From Cryptomeria japonica (Eukaryota; Streptophyta; Pinopsida; Cupressales; Cupressaceae), in the NCBI RefSeq assembly GCF_030272615.1, contig NC_081412.1, positions 40,106,791 through 40,170,790 of the forward strand: a stretch of 64,000 nucleotides of DNA, in the 5' to 3' direction. Below the pieces are notes generated by a model, which had not been told where the DNA came from, did not search any database, and saw nothing but the letters and a program-made list of their open reading frames with translations. The translations under genes and the position numbers were made by a program. This document shows, one piece after another, positions 22,177 to 33,589 of this stretch (the first letter of the stretch is position 1; each line of letters starts with the position of its first letter).

Positions 22177-23780
22177 TGTTGGCATTACATGAACCAACAT
22201 GAAGACATAATGATATTGTATGTTGTCATTGATGTCAATATGAGACATGGTGTGAACCGACACATGTGATAGGTGAAAAGAGAGAGGAACCGGCATATGT
22301 ATGGACTGGTTTATATGCCAAAGTGAAGCGACATATTTGCTCAAGATGAACCGGCATGTAGTTATGGGAACCAGAACATGGAAGCATTGTATGACTACCG
22401 GTTGGTAGGTAGCTTCCACTTCAGGATTTCCGGTTGGAGTACCTCAAGTCTGTGTGACTCAATCGGTGATCTTCGTATGATGAGTTAGTAGTATAATGGA
22501 GGACAGATCATGTTGACATGTAAGCTCTATGTGCGTGAAGGATCTTGCATGAAGAAGACTAATCCTATCTACCTTGGGAATGAGCAAAGTCTGTCAAACG
22601 GTAATAACGCGTTATGGGTTATCAGCTGCCAGGAAATCAGTGGATAATGGACGATGGAGAATGTCTTGTGATTGATTCAAGATTGTTGCATTTAATGCAT
22701 TATGATTCAATGGTCAGGATCAAACTGCTTGGATTGCTTAACCTAATAGGATTAGGGTTTAGGGTTTTTGCTACCGACCTGTATGTTTCCTATAAGGGTT
22801 GTGTTTCTTTCTAAGGTTGTTGGAAAAAGTTGTGTGTGTGTATCCTAGGGAAGTGATACGTGATTCTTGCCAGACCAAAGGAGAGAAGAGATACCTACAA
22901 AGTGAATGTACAGAAGGTGAAGAGGAGCCAAAATGGATCTGCATTAGCATTGAGTGCTGTTACCAGATCATTCTAATTCCTATTGATCTCTAACCTCTTC
23001 AACAGTTGTAAAATCCCCTAACAAGGTAGCCTTAACTGGCTTGTTGCAAAATCCCCTAATAGGGTGGTCCTAACAGGTTTGATTCAAATCCCTTAATCGA
23101 GTAACTCGAGGTTAATGAGTTCTGAGAAGCTATAGAGCTTAGGAGATCCTTTAGCTATTGAGTTCTTGAAATCCTCTAACAAGGTGACCCTATCGGGTTT
23201 AACTCTTAACCGGGTATTATTGCTATCCCTTAACTGGGTGATCCCTAACAGGATCGGTTCCTCGTAGAACCTATTGTAATGTCTTTAACTAGACATGGCT
23301 CCTAATAGAGTGGACTTTTAAAGAGTTCAAAAAGCAGCTTGTGGGTATTCATCCCCACCATGGTTTTTCCCAGTTGGGTTTCCATGTGAAAAATATGTGT
23401 GTTATGTGTGATGCTTTTATCTTGTGATGCTTTGTTTTACCTGTTAAGCATATGAAGGTTCTATGTTTTATGCCTGTCTATAAAACATATTGAACTCACT
23501 GTTGTGAAGATCAGATGATTAAGTTTACCTATTTATGCATGAGAGTATAATGATACTGTAGTATTGAGCTAAGAGGAAAGCTTATTGAGTGACCGGTTCA
23601 TGACTGATTGAGTTGTATTGGATGTTATCGGTTGCACTCTATTTTACCAGTATCCCTATTTGTCAGTAATTTGGAGTGTTTGCTGTCAGACTAGTTTTGG
23701 ACTATATTTGTGTTTGTACTGATTCACCCCCCCCCCTCTTAGTACCGGTTTGGTACTAGTGGTTCATCATTGAATTATCA
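22177..23780 (+). repeat. 3' LTR of Copia E
   Basis: TGTTGGCATTACATG to GAATTATCA. It is about 20 bp longer than the 5' LTR, in part because of an extra unit of the internal short repeat near 23215-23245. It carries the same ATTCACCCCCCCCC block (23720-23745). Confidence 0.9.
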
Positions 23781-24677
23781 GATTTATCTTCGTAAAGAAG
23801 GTTAGAGATCCAAAGTAGATTGAATCAGATTGGATACAGATTTTATAGGAGGGAAACCCTAACCATCCTAAGTTTAAATAAGTTTTTGGTGGGAAGCCTC
23901 AATTTTAAAAGATGTCAACCCGAGACTCAAAAATGGTGATGCTGGTGAATGAAAGTGTGTGGGAAAAGACTGCTTGAGTGAAAAATAAGAAAAATCTTAA
24001 GTGACTTTGTGTGAACCGGTAGAGAACAAACTGGTAGAGGCATAACTTGGCAAAGTGTGGTCAAGTGTGAATTGAATCTAGTAGTCAGAAGCACATAAGT
24101 TTTAGTAGAGTAAGACTCTGTAGAAAGGTATTGTTGCAGGGTATGTGGATTTTTTCATAGACCGGTAAGATTGAAACTGGTAGTGCAGAGTATTGAAGGG
24201 TTGCAAAACTTTATTTACAAAAGGGAATTTATTTATGTATGTGAATCTTCATATTGTTTTCAATAAGCAGGTGATTAGTGCAGGGGTTGTAGCTCCTTTA
24301 GGTTGTAGCCTATAAATTGATCAGGGGTTGGTGCTCCTTTGAGTGGGTGCTCATAAGTTAGGGGTTGGTGCCCTAAAATTGTAATCAAATCATTTTCATT
24401 GTGAGGCTGGATTGGATCAGAAGATCTTCAACAACTATTCTCACTGAAGTTTTTCCCACATTGGGTTTTTCTCGTATATTTGGTGTTATGTGATGCATTC
24501 TTGTGTATGTGTTATATTGATGTTATAGGAAATCCTTTTACACACTTAGATTGCATTGTAAATAGTTTATCGGTCAGCATTCTATTTGTTTTATATTGTA
24601 CAAATATATCCCTGATTATGAAAGAAGGGTTTAAATCACTGATTCTCTCCCCTCTTAGTGATCCATTGTATCCAACA

Positions 24678-27087
24678 GGGACAAGTGGATGAAAGCTAGT
24701 CATGGAACAAAAGATTAAGCCACATAAATTTTGATAACCTAGTTGTAATAATAAAAAAATGTTGTGTGAGAAGTATTCCACCCATCATCAAAGTGGCAAG
24801 CACATTTTGTGATGAATGTGTGAAAGGAAAGAAGACTAAGGTGAGCTTCAGGGCAAAAGAACACAACACTTCAAGACCACTTGAACTTGTGCATACACAT
24901 ATATTTGGTCCGACTAGGATAATAGCTCTTATCGATGAAAGGTAATTTATGCTCTTCATTGATGACTATTCAAGAATGACATGGGTCACTTTCCTACAAG
25001 ATAAATCACAAGCATTTGACAGATTTAAGATCTCTAGGAAGATGGTAGAGAAGGAAAGTGTGTGCAAGCTAAAATGCCTAAGATCATACTAGGGTGGCGA
25101 GTTCACATCAAATGAGTTTGAAGATTACTGTGAAAGACATGGAATTATATTGCAATAATCAGCCCTTGGGATACCACAACAAAATGGTGTGGTAGAAAGG
25201 AAGAACATGATAGTCAAGGAGATGGCCAGAACCATGTTAAATGAGGTAGGTTTGCTGGACATGTATTGGAAGGAAGCAGTTCATACTATTGCATATACCT
25301 TGAACTAGGTTCAACTAAGAACAAATAACATAATGATACCTCATGAGTTGTGCTATGATTGGAAACCATCAGTCATGTAATTCGAGGTGTTTGGGAGTAA
25401 ATACTTCAATAAAAGAGATCGGGATGGTTTGGGTAGCTTTGACTCTAGGAGTGATGAAGGGATCTTCCTTGGTTACTCAACTCACAGTAGAGCCTACAAA
25501 TGCTTCAAAAAAAGGCTAAGGAGAGTCATTGAGAGTGTACATGTAAGGGTTGATGAGGATATGCATAATGGAAGACAAGCACAAGTGAACCAGTATGATG
25601 ATTCTGGTGATGAAGGTGAAGAAGCTCAATCAGACAATAAACTAAAAGAAGCATCCAATAAGGTCCCTAACCGGTATGTGTAGAAAAACCACTCGGAAGA
25701 GAAGATTTTAGGTAATAAGAGTGATGGTGTGCAGACTAGGAGAAGTATTTCTTGAAATGATGAACAAATAAATTTATACCTCATGACTAAAATGGAACCT
25801 AAGACATTCAATGAGGCCTGCAAAACTCAGAAATGGACGGATTCCATGGAAGAAAAGTTATAGCAAATTGAGAAGAACAAGACTTGGGAATTAATCCCTA
25901 GACCGGAAGACAAGAACATCATTGGCACCAAATAGGCCTACCGAAATAAGATGAATGAAGAAGGTAAAATTGTTAGAAATAAATCTAGACTTGTGTGCAA
26001 GGGTTACTCTCAAGTAGAGGGGATTGATTTTGAAGAAACATTTGCATCAATAGATAGACTAGAAGCAATTAGGATGTTTCTAGCTTTTTCAACCTACAAG
26101 GGTTATAAATTATATCAAATGGATGTAAAATCTACCTTCCTCAATGGAAATTTGGAAGAAGAAATGTACATGGATCAATCGGAAGGGTTTTTGTTACATG
26201 ATGATGAAAACTTTGTATGCCAGTTGAAGAAAGCCCTGTATGGTTTAAAGAAGAATCCTAGAGCATGGTATTCAAGGCTAAATAAGTACCTGAAGGAAAA
26301 AGGATTCAAAAAGGGGAGTGCTGACATCAATCTATACATCAAGGTAGATGGAAACCACATGATCATTGTGGTTGTGTATGTAGATGACATTATTTTTAGA
26401 GGCAACAAGGACACTCTTTGCAAAGATTTTGTTGATAAGATTTAGTCAGAGTTTGAGATGTCAACTTTTGGAGAGTTGATGTTACAAGCTAAGATTGTCG
26501 TTGCACCAAAAGATTGACCTATCAATGCTCGATACAACCACTAGACTTATAGAATCCACAGGAGGTTGTTAAACTATGTCACGAATCCCCATGAGGGACG
26601 CTGGTCCAGTGCCAACAATCCCCCTCCCAATGTCACTTGCTACGGTCTATGTGATTTGAACCTGTGACCAAGATCTGATACCACTTGTTACAAGATAGGG
26701 TTGCCGTTGCACCAAAAGATCAACCTATCAATGCTCGATATAACCAATAGACTTATAGAATCCATAAGAGGCTATTAAAACATGTCACGAATCCCTACGA
26801 GGGACGCTGGCCCACTGCCAATAGTAGACATACCTTCTTGGTTTGCATATGTCATGGCTAGATAAGGGAATCTTCATCTCACAAACCAAGTATGCAAAGG
26901 ACATGCTAAAGAAGTTTCAAATGGAGGACTACAAATCGGTAAGTACCCCCATGGTGACTAGAAGCAAATTGAGCAAGAATGATGAGTCATCGGTAGTAGA
27001 TTAGACATTGTATAGATCCATGATAGACAATTTGTTGTATCTTACTACTTCTAGACCATATATAGTGTAGGTAGTGTGTATAGTGGC
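24678..27087 (+). pseudogene. Copia G2 integrase and reverse transcriptase
   Basis: Coding resumes immediately after the LTR end at 24677, but in the middle of integrase. Gag, protease and the first part of integrase are therefore missing. Readable parts are RLSHINFDNLV, FCDECVKGKKTKV, HTHIFGPTR (usual catalytic Asp changed to His), DDYSRMTWVTF, GGEFTSNEF and GVVERKN. RT follows from 25800: [28 protein letters not shown]-like [25 protein letters not shown], and VYVDDIIF near 26375. There are many TAG stops (for example 25090-25092). The coding region is broken by a TRIM at 26480 and by the Gypsy element at 27088. Confidence 0.88.
26480..26823 (-). mobile_element. TRIM element T1 (344 bp, miniature LTR retrotransposon)
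   Basis: Two direct repeats of 138 bp (26480-26617 and 26686-26823) enclose only 68 bp. On the minus strand the LTR starts TGTTGGCACTGG and ends CTTGTAACA. The internal piece holds a primer site (AGTGGTATCAGATC) and a polypurine tract (GGGAGGGGGAT) touching the second LTR. There is no coding sequence. The flanks GTTGA (26475-26479) and GTAGA (26824-26828) look like a 5-bp duplication with one change. It interrupts the Copia G2 reverse transcriptase between GEL and FLV. Confidence 0.9.
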
Positions 27088-27918
27088 TGTAGACACTCAA
27101 AATTTTCATGTCTAATTAAATAAATATTTTATTTATTTAATTATCTAAGCCTAATTCTTCTATTAATTAAATAAATTTTTATTTATTTAATTAATTCATT
27201 TATCCTCTTATAGCCTTATTTCTCATTTAAATAAATACATTTATTTATTTAAATTATCCCTTTCTTAAATTAAATAAATATTTTATTTATTTAATTGTCC
27301 TACTTCTTCTATTAATTAAATAAATCTTTATTTATTTAATTAATTCATTATCTTTTTCTACACATGACACATGTCATTCATCTCTTAATTCCTACACTAC
27401 CTACCTCTTTCATTATTTTGGTATTTCTTTTACCTACCCTCTAATCCTAGCCGACCTCTCTTTTTATACTTCTCAATCTTAACCCTCCATTTCTTATTGT
27501 GTCTTCTATTTAAGAAGATGCTTTCTTCATTGTCAAATCCTAATGACATATCCTAATGACATATTCTAATGACATACCCTAATGACATATCCTAATACCT
27601 AATGACTGATTTTGGAGTACTTGGCTACACTACAATTCCACTTGCAACCACATTCCGTTCTTTGTTGAGCTCTTGTGCATATAAAAATCTGAGAGCAAAT
27701 ATATCAAGCAAGATCAATGGAGATAAGAAGAATGGAGATCAAAACCCTATTGGACATGTGATGGTATAATCTTTGTGATTTTGAGTTATTTGCATTGTCT
27801 TAGGTAATCTTCATATGTTATGGTGGATCTTTGTTCATTGTTAGGCTAGGGTTTGGTGGTTGAATTCATTTTAGCCTTTCAATATTGTTATTATTGTTAT
27901 CCATTTTCACCATAAACA
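27088..27918 (+). repeat. 5' LTR of the young Gypsy element (831 bp)
   Basis: TGTAGACACTC to CATAAACA. The first 260 bases hold repeated AT palindromes built on TTAATTAAATAAAT and ATTTATTTAATTAA. A short tandem repeat of CTAATGACATATC type, four to five copies, lies at 27538-27607. A plausible TATA-type promoter is not obvious. Confidence 0.93.
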
Positions 27919-27943
27919 TTTTGGCATGCCCGGTGGGACATGG
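27919..27943 (+). other. Probable primer binding site of the young Gypsy element
   Basis: TTTTGGCATGCCCGGTGGGA follows the 5' LTR exactly where the tRNA primer site must be. I could not assign the tRNA from memory. Confidence 0.5.
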
Positions 27944-28071
27944 ATTTTTCTTAGATCTATGTTTTTTTTGCAGATTTTTCTAACCCTATATTGCTATTTT
28001 GTAAAACAATTTGGAGAATAACCTTGTGCAGCTAGGGTTTTGGACACAAAATCAAGATCTTGGAGAGATTC

Positions 28072-28985
28072 GATCATATCTCATAAACGGCTTGGAAATT
28101 TTGCACCAAATTGTTTTGGCAGGTTGAAAAAAGTATCAGGAGCTCTCAATCCAAAATTTAGAATTTTTGGAGCAAATTTTCAATTTTTAGGAATTTTTTA
28201 TGATTTTTCATAAAAAATTTATTTTGAGAGCAAATGAGAGAATTTTTTGGATTTTCTTACATTTTTGGAAATCTCTCATAATTATACACAGGATCTATTC
28301 TTTGTGAATTTAATTTTGATGCAAAATATTTCCCTAAAAATCAGATCTTTAAAAATTAGGGTTTTTATTTATTTTGATCAGATCTCACAAACGGCTTCAA
28401 ATTTTTCCATAAAATTTTTTGTGCAGGTCAGGAAAAGTATCAGACAGATTTAGTAAAAATTTAAGATTTTTTGGATCGATTTTGCATTTTATATGAATTT
28501 TTTATGATTTTTCATAAAAAATTAATTTTGAGAGCAAATTAGTGAATTTTTTGGATTTTCTTACATGTTTGGAAATATCTCAGAATTATACATAGGATCT
28601 ATTCTTTGTAAATTTAAATTTGATGCAAAATCATTCTTCAAAAATCAGATCTTTGAAAATTAGGGTTTTGCATTATTTTATTCATATCTCACAAACTGCT
28701 TGGATTTGTTGCAGGAACTTTTTTGTGAAGGTTTGGAAGACCATAAAAAATCTCCAGTAAAAATTTCATATTTTTTTGATCGATTTTGCATTTTATATGA
28801 ATTTTTTATGATTTTTCATAAAAAATTAATTTTTGGAGCAAATTAATAAATTTTTTGGATTTTCTTACATTTCTGGAAATCCCTTAAAATTTTACAGGTG
28901 TTTTTTTTTTATGATGAATCAGGTCTTTGAATTGGTCAACAAAACGCATTGTTGAAGGCCCCTATTTCACAAAGTCTTTTGGATC
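28072..28985 (+). repeat. Leader tandem repeat, three units of about 304 bp
   Basis: Three diverged units lie in the untranslated leader, starting near 28072, 28376 and 28680. Each begins ATCTCACAAACGGCTT or similar. Each holds a perfect 10-bp hairpin, TTTTTTATGA / TCATAAAAAA with a TTTT loop, at 28194-28217, 28498-28521 and 28802-28825. The hairpin spacing is exactly 304 both times. The repeat may act in packaging or translation, but that is a guess. Confidence 0.85.
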
Positions 28986-28989
28986 TAAA

Positions 28990-30487
28990 ATTTACCTAAC
29001 TTGTGTGCTTGCAGGAAGGGGTGATCATTTGAAACAATCCAAACTACTAATAAATCTTTGTTGCAGGTGCTTGACAAGTTTTTTTGGATTTTTATTGTGT
29101 GCCTTGTTTTCATAGACTAGTAAACACTTCAATTGGTGCACTAAAATTGAATCATTGTCTTTTGTGTCTTGAGCAATAGGCTCTTTTTGTTTAATCTTTA
29201 GAGGGCCTGTCTACCCGTGTGGTCATTAGGACTACTAGTGAGAAGAGAACGACCCAAGTGGTAGCGAGGAAAACCCACCTCATCCAAACCACTATAATCA
29301 AATGTATTCATGGTGAAAACTATGAATAACGTGTGCTGATTAGTTCATATCGACACTATGTCTCCCCATAAACCCATTTGATCAAATTTATTTGATCATT
29401 TGTAGGGCATAACCCCTACCGGCTGGGAGCCTTCTCTATTTACAGAGCTGAAAGTGCCGCATGTATGGCCACACGAGCGGATGCCCTTACTAGCACCTTT
29501 TTGTTTTAGAAGCCCAAATCCTTCTAGTTGTTGAGGCAGGAGGTCGGACCTCTGGTAGCGGCCCACACACATACGGTTCTTAGTAGAGATACAAAGTTCA
29601 CCATGGGGAGTTTTCATGGGGACCGATGCTTGGCTGACCCGAGAAGTGAGTGCCGAGGGTGGAGCGAGTGAAGTCAAGCATCTAAGTATCTGCTCTGAAT
29701 AGCGTAGCCTCGGGGGTAAAACCCCATGTGGGATCAACAACTATTGTCTTGGCCAGCCATAAGAATTGTGCTTGACTTATGTTAAACATTCAAACAATCA
29801 AGACCAAACAGCAAAACATTGTGTCTTTTGTGTCTTCAAGTGTATGCAAAACAATTTTACATCAAACAACACACTTTTCTTGGAGTCATTTTGGAGTCTA
29901 AACACTTGCAAACACTGAGTCCTCATCAACATTGTGTCCTCTTGTCATGAAAAATAGTCAAACATTCAGATTTGGTCACAACCAACAACTTCACAAATTG
30001 GAAAAATTTCACAGTCCAGCAAACAAAAGAAATCAGTTTTGGAATACTTGAGCTTCCTAGGTTGTTTCTTCAGGTTTCATCTAGCATTCAACCTGTCCTT
30101 GGGTCTCACATAGTCCATCATTGCTTCACATCTCATTTTACATTCACAATTGTCTAAACTTGAGTCAAAAAGGTCACTTGCTTGTCCTCATCATACTTTG
30201 TCAACACACTACATACTACTACACTTTGCTAAGTGGTCCCTCATCAAGGTTTCTTACCTTTGGGTCTCATTTGGTCTTACTTAGAGTCAAGGTCAGCTTA
30301 CCTCATCAAGAGAAACTATCCTCTCTTTGGAAGTCACACCTACTCTACTACTTACATACTTGGTCTTACACTTTGGACATTGCAAGTACACCTCAAGATT
30401 CATTTACACTCCATACAACTCTTGGTCTTCCATACTCTTTTCATATTTTTCATCTAGTTTCTCACATCTTGGTCTAACACCTAGTTC
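28990..30487 (+). other. Gypsy leader, 3' part
   Basis: Non-coding sequence between the leader repeats and the gag start. It has a moderately GC-rich part (29190-29750). Short frames exist on both strands but have no recognisable domain. The last 500 bases are CT-rich. Confidence 0.6.
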
Positions 30488-33400
30488 ATGGTTGAAACCT
30501 GCCTTCAAAAATCTAGGAGAATAGCTAAAGAAGCTCAAGAATCCGCAAACATGAGTTCTTATGAGTATGACAATGATCTATTCTACAATCCTGAGCACAC
30601 TACATTACCAGACATGAATGTTTATAGAAACAATCCAAATGTGGAAAGCGCAAACGCTATAAACAACAATACTACACACAATGACAATGTTGACAACTCT
30701 TCAATACTATCAGCAGACATACAAGAATCTATAATGGATCCTCAATTCAATAGATTGGTTGAAGAGATAATGAGGAGAGATCGTCAATACTTTTTAAACA
30801 TGATGGCACAAAGTGGAGCTAAAATACCACATGATTTTGACTTATCTCAACTTATGGAAAGTCGACCCTCACAACAAACTCAATCCAACATGGATCAAAG
30901 GAGACCAAAGAGTGGAGGAAATAGAGGACCGAATATGATGCCTGAGTCACCATTAGTTTTGCTTCAAAAACCAACAATCCCACATACACAAGCTCAAACA
31001 TATGATACTTACATTCAAAGACCATCATGGAGGCCTTATGCTCAAACACATGCTCAAGGTATGGATCAATCAAGACAAGTGGATACTCAAGGACATCCTC
31101 AAAATTTTGACACAAGGAGACCTCATGTCAAAATTGGGGGCAACACAATGGAAAATGAAAGACCTATTGAATATGGTTTATACACACAAAACAGATATGG
31201 GGTCCCTCAACAAGAAGTTATGCCAAGTGCTCCATACATGTCGCAACAATATAGACCTCCATATGGACATGTCTATGATCAGTATCATCCATACATGCAA
31301 CAAGCTCCTCCTCAAATGGGTGTTTCAAACATGGGGTATGCTACAAGAAATCAATCTCCTCCCAAAAATAATTTAGAGCAAGAAATTAGAGATCTACAAA
31401 AGAAAGTGGAGGACATGAGTACATCCAAACCTACATACACTATGAGAGATATATGCCCTTATCCCTTCGATAAGAGCATTCCAATGCCTCCATTTCCTCC
31501 ACACTTTGTGACACCAAAATTTGACAAATATAGAGGGAGAGGAGACCCCAAGGCACACATAAGACAATTCTTCACAGCTTGCATTGAGGTAGCGGCAGAA
31601 GAAACATACTTAATGAGGTTATTCCCACAGAGCTTAGGAGATCAAGCTATGGAATGGTTTTCTCAATTACCTCCCGGTATTAAGTCATGGGGCGACTTGG
31701 CAGAAGCATTCATTCAGCATTTTTCTTACAACATTGAAATAGATGTCTCAGTTACTACCTTGTGCAATACTAAACAAAAAGAAGGAGAATCTTTCGCAAC
31801 ATTTTTACAGAGATGGAGAAACCTAGCTAGCAGATGCTCTTGCGAAATCCCGCAAAAACAAATGGTGGAGATGTTCACAGAAAATGTTAACAAGGCTATT
31901 GGCTATGATCTCAGAAAAGCTTGTTTGTCTACATTCAAGGATGTCATTGAAAAGGGCCTAGCAACAGAAAAGGTCTTAATTGAACAAGGAGTTAACAAAC
32001 TATTCAAAGAAAACAAAGAGGACTTCAAAGGAAAGGACAAACCAAAATTTTGGAGCAAGAATAAGAACACAGTTAATGATGGTGTGGTTGATGCCAACAT
32101 AGTGAGACCAAAGTTCGTCTTTTCTGGATCAAGTTCTACCAACAATCAAGTGAACAATCAAACAACTTCTAAACCACGAAGGAAGTACACTCCATTGGGA
32201 GAACCACTTGAATCAGTATTCAAAAAGCTTGTAGCAAACAAAGTGATCACAGTCCCAGATTTTCCTCCATATGAACCAAAGGTAAAACCGAATTGGTGGA
32301 ATGATGATGAGTTTTGTGAGTTTCATAAGAGCAAGGGTCACAAGACAAGTAATTGCCATCGATTGAAAAACATTGTGCAAGATCTCATTGACAGAGGAGA
32401 TATTGAGATTGAGGGACATTCATCTAACCAAGAGCATGAGGTGTTTAAGGAACCATTCCCAAAACATGACAAGGGAAAAGGCAAAGTCACAGATGATCAA
32501 GCCAATTATACTAGAGCACCTTACAATTATGATTCTACTATCAATCACATCTCAATGGACAATCATATCTCTACTATTACTATCAAGAACAAAAATCCTG
32601 AGAATCCTCCTCAACGACCTAAAATTGTCCTAAAGGGTGTGGGATCTTCATCCGAAGCTACCTCCGAATGTCATGTTACAACCCGTCGAGGTAAGATTAC
32701 ATTGCCAGGTGCCTCCACTAAGAATACCAATCCTTTATCTACCAAGCCTGAGTACGATCTTGTAGAACAACTAGGGAAGACACCCGCGCTCATCTCCATT
32801 CTTGAGCTCTTACGTATATCTCCTGCACATAAAGCTATCCTTGACAAAATCTTGAGAGACACTACTGTTCCTACTGATCTGAACGTGGACCAGTTTCAAG
32901 CCATGGTGGGATACCTTTCCATTCCACATTCCCTTACGTTCACAGAAGCCGATGATGCCTCCATAAGTCAGCCACATAATGCACCTTTACACATTGAAGC
33001 CTTCATACACAAACATAGAATCAAACGAGTCCTGATAGATGGAGGAGCAGGTCTAAATATTTGTACATTGAGCACAATTAAACAATTGGGATATTCTGAC
33101 AAAGCTGTGAATTCTACAAACAAAATTACCATCAAGGCATATGATGATGAAGAGCGTTCATCCAAAGGCACAGTCACCTTACCTCTCAGAGTTGGACCAG
33201 TTACAAAGGATGTGGTTTGTCAAGTCCTGGATCTAGATCTCACGTATAACATATTGCTAGGACGTCCTTGGATTCATGAAATGAGAGCAATACCATCTAC
33301 ATATCATCGATGTATCAAGTTCCCACACAATGGAGCTGAAGTGACTGTCAAAGCGGATCCAAATCCATTCATATATTGCAACAATCTACAACCTCAATCA

Positions 33401-33589
33401 GAAATAACAATCCCAATCAATCGCGAAGCTATTCCTTCATCGGCATATGTGGATCCTGAATCCTTAAAAGCTTCTACACCAAAACAAGCAGAGCTAAAAG
33501 AAGACAAGTTCAAGATTAAAGACATGGGATGTGGTGAGTATATCTTTCATGTTGATCAACTCCCACAGTCTCCTAAGCCATTCAGTTGA
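30488..33589 (+). CDS. Gag-protease polyprotein of the young Gypsy element (1033 aa)
   Basis: This intact ORF encodes a structural capsid protein followed by an aspartic protease. The N-terminal 300 residues are Gln/Pro/Tyr-rich and low in complexity. Residues about 340-455 match the retrotransposon gag fold (KFDKYRGRGDPKAHIRQFF, MEWFSQLPPG, FIQHFSYN, RWRNLASRC). A Cys/His cluster at about 610 (CEFHKSKGHKTSNCHRL) is of the Tat/Athila type, not a classic CCHC knuckle. The protease has IDGGAGLNIC at about 848 (D-G-G instead of D-S/T-G) and ILLGRPWIHEM at about 920. There is no stop in 3.1 kb, so coding decay is minimal. ATG 30488 is the first in frame; a later Met at 30551 is also possible. The frame stays open after the TGA at 33587. 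Confidence 0.92.
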   Translation: MVETCLQKSRRIAKEAQESANMSSYEYDNDLFYNPEHTTLPDMNVYRNNPNVESANAINNNTTHNDNVDNSSILSADIQESIMDPQFNRLVEEIMRRDRQYFLNMMAQSGAKIPHDFDLSQLMESRPSQQTQSNMDQRRPKSGGNRGPNMMPESPLVLLQKPTIPHTQAQTYDTYIQRPSWRPYAQTHAQGMDQSRQVDTQGHPQNFDTRRPHVKIGGNTMENERPIEYGLYTQNRYGVPQQEVMPSAPYMSQQYRPPYGHVYDQYHPYMQQAPPQMGVSNMGYATRNQSPPKNNLEQEIRDLQKKVEDMSTSKPTYTMRDICPYPFDKSIPMPPFPPHFVTPKFDKYRGRGDPKAHIRQFFTACIEVAAEETYLMRLFPQSLGDQAMEWFSQLPPGIKSWGDLAEAFIQHFSYNIEIDVSVTTLCNTKQKEGESFATFLQRWRNLASRCSCEIPQKQMVEMFTENVNKAIGYDLRKACLSTFKDVIEKGLATEKVLIEQGVNKLFKENKEDFKGKDKPKFWSKNKNTVNDGVVDANIVRPKFVFSGSSSTNNQVNNQTTSKPRRKYTPLGEPLESVFKKLVANKVITVPDFPPYEPKVKPNWWNDDEFCEFHKSKGHKTSNCHRLKNIVQDLIDRGDIEIEGHSSNQEHEVFKEPFPKHDKGKGKVTDDQANYTRAPYNYDSTINHISMDNHISTITIKNKNPENPPQRPKIVLKGVGSSSEATSECHVTTRRGKITLPGASTKNTNPLSTKPEYDLVEQLGKTPALISILELLRISPAHKAILDKILRDTTVPTDLNVDQFQAMVGYLSIPHSLTFTEADDASISQPHNAPLHIEAFIHKHRIKRVLIDGGAGLNICTLSTIKQLGYSDKAVNSTNKITIKAYDDEERSSKGTVTLPLRVGPVTKDVVCQVLDLDLTYNILLGRPWIHEMRAIPSTYHRCIKFPHNGAEVTVKADPNPFIYCNNLQPQSEITIPINREAIPSSAYVDPESLKASTPKQAELKEDKFKIKDMGCGEYIFHVDQLPQSPKPFS

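Larger units (their letters stand above)
16578..23780 (+). mobile_element. Complete Copia element E (7.2 kb)
   Basis: LTRs are at 16578-18161 (1584 bp) and 22177-23780 (1604 bp), both TGTTGGCATTA to TTATCA. A 5-bp target duplication, GATTT, lies at 16573-16577 and 23781-23785. The primer site is at 18162 and the polypurine tract at 22162-22176. The interior reads gag, pre-integrase, integrase, RT, RNase H in Copia order, but carries several stops and frameshifts and lacks the protease. The first 225 bases of the two LTRs differ at very roughly 17 sites by eye, so it is much older than the Gypsy element at 27088. Confidence 0.93.
9917..24677 (+). mobile_element. Copia G middle LTR, split in three by two later insertions
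   Basis: Segments 9917-10471, 16371-16577 and 23786-24677 join to about 1654 bp, from TGTTGGCATTGAG to TGTATCCAACA. The first break holds the non-coding LTR element 10472-16365, flanked by AGACT duplications. The second holds the complete Copia 16578-23780, flanked by GATTT. The joined segments resemble the 1550-bp LTR at 39625-41174, including the repeated TTGGTGCTCCT motif near its 3' part. The LTR serves both as the 3' LTR of copy G1 and as the left LTR of copy G2. Confidence 0.8.

Noticed and set aside
26671-26690. tRNA-like sequence
   Set aside because: It is a primer binding site inside a TRIM, not a tRNA gene; no cloverleaf flanks it. The same applies to other TGGTATCAGAG sites.
29396-29740. 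114-codon minus-strand ORF in the Gypsy leader
   Set aside because: No motif, lies in an untranslated leader with moderate GC, and no supporting signals.
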